Below, piece by piece: positions 13,940 to 15,910 of a DNA stretch of 15,910 nucleotides. The notes beneath the pieces are model-generated. The model worked only from the letters and a program-made list of their open reading frames with translations, had not been told where the DNA came from and made no database searches. The stretch comes from Ruminococcus sp. CAG:254 (GTDB taxonomy: Bacteria > Bacillota > Clostridia > Oscillospirales > Ruminococcaceae). Where the stretch lies: the NCBI GenBank assembly GCA_000433635.1, contig HF997907.1, positions 251 to 16,160 of the forward strand, given 5' to 3'. The position numbers and the translations under genes are program-made. The stretch's first letter is position 1; every line of letters begins with the position of its first letter.

Positions 13940-15319
13940 TTGAAATCCAATGCCAATCGAGAATCTGTGCTTCAGAAGAATCAGAGTTATGCAACAGAAA
14001 TTACCGATTTAACAGTAGAGGGAAATGGTGTCTGTCATATTCAAGGAATGACGGTTTTTGTTCCGCATACTGCTCCGGGTGACCAAGTGCGTGTGAAGAT
14101 TGTAAAGGTCTGTAAGCAATATGCATTTGGAATCATCGAAGAAATGGAAACACCGGCAAGTTGTCGGATTGAATCAGATTGCCCCTATCCGGCATGCGGT
14201 GGGTGTACTTTCCGGCATATTTCCTATGCAGCAGAATTGCAGTGGAAAGAAAAACTGGTGCAGGATGCATTTCATCGGATTGGAAAGCTGCATCCAGAAT
14301 TTTTGCCGATTGTCGGGGGAAAACAGCGTTCGCATTATCGGAATAAGGCACAATATCCGGTTGCTGTCGGAGCAGATGGAAAGCCAGTCTGTGGTTTTTA
14401 CGCGAAACGCAGCCATCGAGTAATTCCGGTACGAGATTGTCAGTTGCAGCCAGTGTTGTTTCAGCAGGTTTTAGATGTGATTTTGCAATATGTAGCGGAA
14501 AAATCCATTTCTGTTTATCAAGAGGAAACTGGAACAGGCATCTTGCGGCATATTTATTTGCGGCAGGGCTGGCATACCGGGGAACTGATGGTTTGTCTGG
14601 TTGTGAGAAAGCCCATTGAGCGGCAATTGAAGGGCTTAATCGAACGGCTGACAACTGCTTTTCCGCAGGTGAAAAGCATTGTGATGAATTGCAATCCGGC
14701 TCGCACCAATGTAATTTTAGGGGAAAAGAATGTTTTGCTGTGGGGATCGGAAACGATTACGGATATTCTTTGTGGCAACCGAATTTCTCTTTCTCCGCAT
14801 GCTTTCTATCAGGTGAATACCGAACAGGCAGAGCGATTGTATGGGATTGCAAAGGAGTTTGCAGCGTTGCAGGGTACGGAACGGCTGTTGGATTTATATT
14901 GCGGAGCAGGAACAATCGGACTTTCCATGGCAGATGCGGTAGTGTCTGTGTTGGGGGTAGAGATTGTACCGCAGGCGGTGGAAAATGCAAAGGAAAATGC
15001 TCGGCAGAGTGGCATTTCGAATGCAGAATTTTTGTGTGGAGATGCTGGAACAGTCGCACAAAAGTTGGAACAAGAACAGTTACAGCCAGATGTGATTGTG
15101 GTAGACCCACCGAGAAAAGGCTGTGACCAAAATGCATTGGATGCTATGGCAAAGATGCAGCCAGAGCGGATTGTTATGATTTCCTGTCATCCCGCAACGG
15201 CTGCAAGAGATTGTGCAGTGTTACAGGAAATGGGATATGTTGTGCAGAAAGTGCAGCCGGTGGATTTATTCCCGGGAACGGGGCACGTTGAGTGCGTGGT
15301 ATTGATGTCAAGAAAGTAA
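13940..15319 (+). CDS. rlmD: 23S rRNA (uracil-C5)-methyltransferase RlmD family
   Basis: 459 residues, cytoplasmic. SAM-dependent 5-methyluridine formation in 23S rRNA (TrmA/RumA family). A TRAM RNA-binding domain covers about 14-70. Cysteines for a 4Fe-4S cluster lie in CPYPACGGC (81, 86, 89), with Cys167 in VRDCQLQP as the likely fourth. The SAM motif is DLYCGAGTIG (from Asp318), followed by DPPRKGC (from Asp389) and the nucleophile Cys416 in ISCHPATAARD, in which His replaces the more usual Asn after Cys. In Firmicutes one enzyme (RlmCD) may methylate two sites (E. coli U747 and U1939), so the exact target is open. The start is TTG at 13940, 6 bases after GGAGGA (13928-13933). The upstream in-frame TTG at 13868 overlaps the promoter. 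Confidence 0.95.
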   Translation: MKSNANRESVLQKNQSYATEITDLTVEGNGVCHIQGMTVFVPHTAPGDQVRVKIVKVCKQYAFGIIEEMETPASCRIESDCPYPACGGCTFRHISYAAELQWKEKLVQDAFHRIGKLHPEFLPIVGGKQRSHYRNKAQYPVAVGADGKPVCGFYAKRSHRVIPVRDCQLQPVLFQQVLDVILQYVAEKSISVYQEETGTGILRHIYLRQGWHTGELMVCLVVRKPIERQLKGLIERLTTAFPQVKSIVMNCNPARTNVILGEKNVLLWGSETITDILCGNRISLSPHAFYQVNTEQAERLYGIAKEFAALQGTERLLDLYCGAGTIGLSMADAVVSVLGVEIVPQAVENAKENARQSGISNAEFLCGDAGTVAQKLEQEQLQPDVIVVDPPRKGCDQNALDAMAKMQPERIVMISCHPATAARDCAVLQEMGYVVQKVQPVDLFPGTGHVECVVLMSRK

Positions 15320-15331
15320 GGATGATGGGTG

Positions 15332-15362
15332 AAAAAGTGCTGATTTTTCGGCACTTTTTTCT
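15332..15362 (+). terminator. Terminator of rlmD
   Basis: AAAAAGTGC (15332-15340), a 10-base loop and GCACTTTTTT (15351-15360), 12 bases after the stop codon. Perfect pairing and a T-run make it a good Rho-independent terminator. An exact copy is found 108 bases downstream. Confidence 0.9.
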
Positions 15363-15439
15363 TTTTTGAGAATATCCAGTCGGTTTCGATGCACGTTGAG
15401 TGCGTAGTATTGATGTCAAGGAAGCAAGGATAATAGATG

Positions 15440-15470
15440 AAAAAGTGCTGATTTTTCGGCACTTTTTTCT
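15440..15470 (+). terminator. Duplicate of the rlmD terminator
   Basis: AAAAAGTGC (15440-15448) and GCACTTTTTT (15459-15468), identical to the rlmD terminator including its loop, at exactly 108 bases distance. It gives rlmD two terminators in series. Confidence 0.88.
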
Positions 15471-15475
15471 TTTTG

Positions 15476-15793
15476 GAGAATATTTGAAAGGTAGCTGAGA
15501 TGTCTTTTTTCTGTATGCGGGAACAAGTCAGGATAAGATCAGAAATACACGAAATTGAAATTGACACAACGCATACAAGCCAAGAATGTATCAGGGAACA
15601 AATCCAGAACCATAAAAAATGCCATGCTGGGAATGAGAATATTTGAGAGGCACTCAATATGCCGCTTTTCTGTATGTGGAAACAAATCAAAATAAGACCA
15701 GGAATACACGGAATCAAAATTGACACAACGCATACAAGCCAAGAGCGTATCAGGGAACAAATCCAGAACCATAAAAAATGCCATGCTGGGAAA
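15476..15793. repeat. 159-base tandem repeat, two copies
   Basis: Copy 1 is 15476-15634 and copy 2 is 15635-15793; both begin GAGAATATTTGA. The second half of the unit (from ATTGACACAACGCATACAAG, 15560 and 15719) is almost identical over about 72 bases with two differences, while the first half differs at about 20 positions. By my count about 19 differences are transitions and 3 transversions. Each copy ends with AAAATGCCATGCTGGGAA, the left arm of a terminator; only copy 2 is followed by the right arm. In each copy an ATG frame without ribosome site is open over most of the unit. Confidence 0.9.
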
Positions 15794-15818
15794 GCACATC
15801 TTCTCAGCATGGCATTTT
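15775..15818. terminator. Bidirectional terminator
   Basis: AAAATGCCATGCTG (15775-15788) and CAGCATGGCATTTT (15805-15818) form a perfect 14-base stem with a 16-base loop. T follows on the plus strand, and TTTTTT follows on the minus strand (15778-15773), so it can work for transcripts from both sides: rlmD read-through and the minus-strand gene at the right edge. The left arm is also present at 15616-15629, without a partner. Confidence 0.85.
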
Positions 15819-15910
15819 GTTTCTATGAAATGTAGATTTCTTCGTAAAATCCGCCCATTTATTTGCAGAAATTTCAGACAAAACAGCATCGAATCTGCTA
15901 TCATTATAGC
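15804..15910 (-). CDS. Probable C-terminal end of a minus-strand gene (runs off right edge)
   Basis: On the minus strand one frame enters from the right edge and stays open for 34 codons to TGA at 15806-15804. It reads YNDSRFDAVLSEISANKW and then ends in a basic tail KSTFHRNKMPC. The residue mix is protein-like and the position just before a terminator suits a gene end. However, the stop lies within the terminator hairpin, which is uncommon, and another frame is also open here (ATG at 15904). The family is not recognisable. Confidence 0.35.
   Translation of the reverse strand, partial: YNDSRFDAVLSEISANKWADFTKKSTFHRNKMPC

Larger units (their letters stand above)
15283..15483 (+). repeat. 108-base tandem repeat of rlmD 3' end plus terminator
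   Basis: Copy 1 starts at 15283 inside rlmD, copy 2 at 15391. Each holds the last codons of rlmD (HVECVVLMSRK), the terminator and the motif GAGAATAT (15368 and 15476). In copy 2 the coded residues are unchanged (gtg to gta, aga to agg), the stop TAA reads CAA and a later TAA ends the frame 9 bases on. The other differences near the stop are G-to-A changes. Copy 2 is not joined to the rest of the gene; just before it, CCAGTCGGT may be a remnant of the preceding rlmD codons with a short deletion. Confidence 0.9.

Noticed and set aside
15283..15793. CRISPR-like array of repeats
   Set aside because: Only two copies of each long unit, directly tandem without spacers, derived from a gene tail and terminators; no cas genes.
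15476..15793. Insertion sequence or diversity-generating template/variable repeat pair
   Set aside because: No transposase, no terminal inverted repeats, no reverse transcriptase; differences are not limited to A positions as expected of diversity-generating retroelements.
15187..15810. 207-codon minus-strand ORF with internally repeated hydrophobic segments
   Set aside because: Its repeats are the reverse reading of the 108- and 159-base DNA repeats and of the rlmD 3' end and terminators. It has unlikely composition (Trp/Cys/Phe-rich, Lys runs from terminators) and no ribosome site.
15539..15904. 121-codon minus-strand ORF through the 159-base repeats
   Set aside because: It runs through the strong bidirectional terminator and two tandem copies. 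A competing frame fits the right-edge gene end better, and there is no Shine-Dalgarno sequence that I can see.

Overview
The window looks like chromosome of a Gram-positive gut Clostridium relative, most likely Ruminococcus or a close Oscillospiraceae member. The evidence is two secreted CAP-domain proteins carrying type I dockerin modules, AT-rich sigma-A promoters (TTGACA-17-TATAAT type), strong AGGAGG ribosome sites, TTG/GTG starts, and a recJ-rel-MBL-hemZ gene order typical of clostridia. No phage, plasmid, CRISPR, rRNA or tRNA gene was seen.

Left part (1-2600, all minus strand). A Cys-rich ORF runs off the left edge and is translationally coupled to a SunS-like family 2 glycosyltransferase. 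Upstream of these is a dockerin-CAP secreted protein with its own promoter. Between the CAP gene and the glycosyltransferase lies a terminator-like hairpin that contains the glycosyltransferase ribosome site. A separate DUF4190 membrane protein follows, with its own promoter and terminator.

Centre (2840-10950, plus strand). One promoter drives a tight cluster: recJ, rel ((p)ppGpp synthetase/hydrolase, overlapping recJ by 11 bases), an MBL-fold hydrolase (5-base gap) and hemZ (4-base gap). A GNAT acetyltransferase follows after 98 bases, then a diacylglycerol-kinase-family lipid kinase with its own extended -10 promoter and a TTG start.

Right part (11000-15910). A second DUF4190 gene, a terminator, a DUF2752 membrane protein and a small stand-alone HD (alarmone-hydrolase-like) protein form a probable attenuated operon. 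Then come a CAP-linker-dockerin protein and rlmD (23S rRNA uracil methyltransferase). The 12421-12770 gap holds a strong terminator and the CAP promoter and no convincing gene.

The least ordinary part is the intergenic DNA. The 3' end of the second CAP gene plus its terminator is present again, degenerate, 169 bases downstream. The 3' end of rlmD plus its terminator is present again, nearly intact, 108 bases downstream. This is followed by a further 159-base tandem repeat in which only the last copy has a complete terminator hairpin. The last ~107 bases probably hold the C-terminal end of a minus-strand gene that begins outside the window. I found no clearly new defence or mobile system; the repeated tail-plus-terminator duplications, the glycosyltransferase/Cys-rich pair and the small HD hydrolase deserve the closest look.
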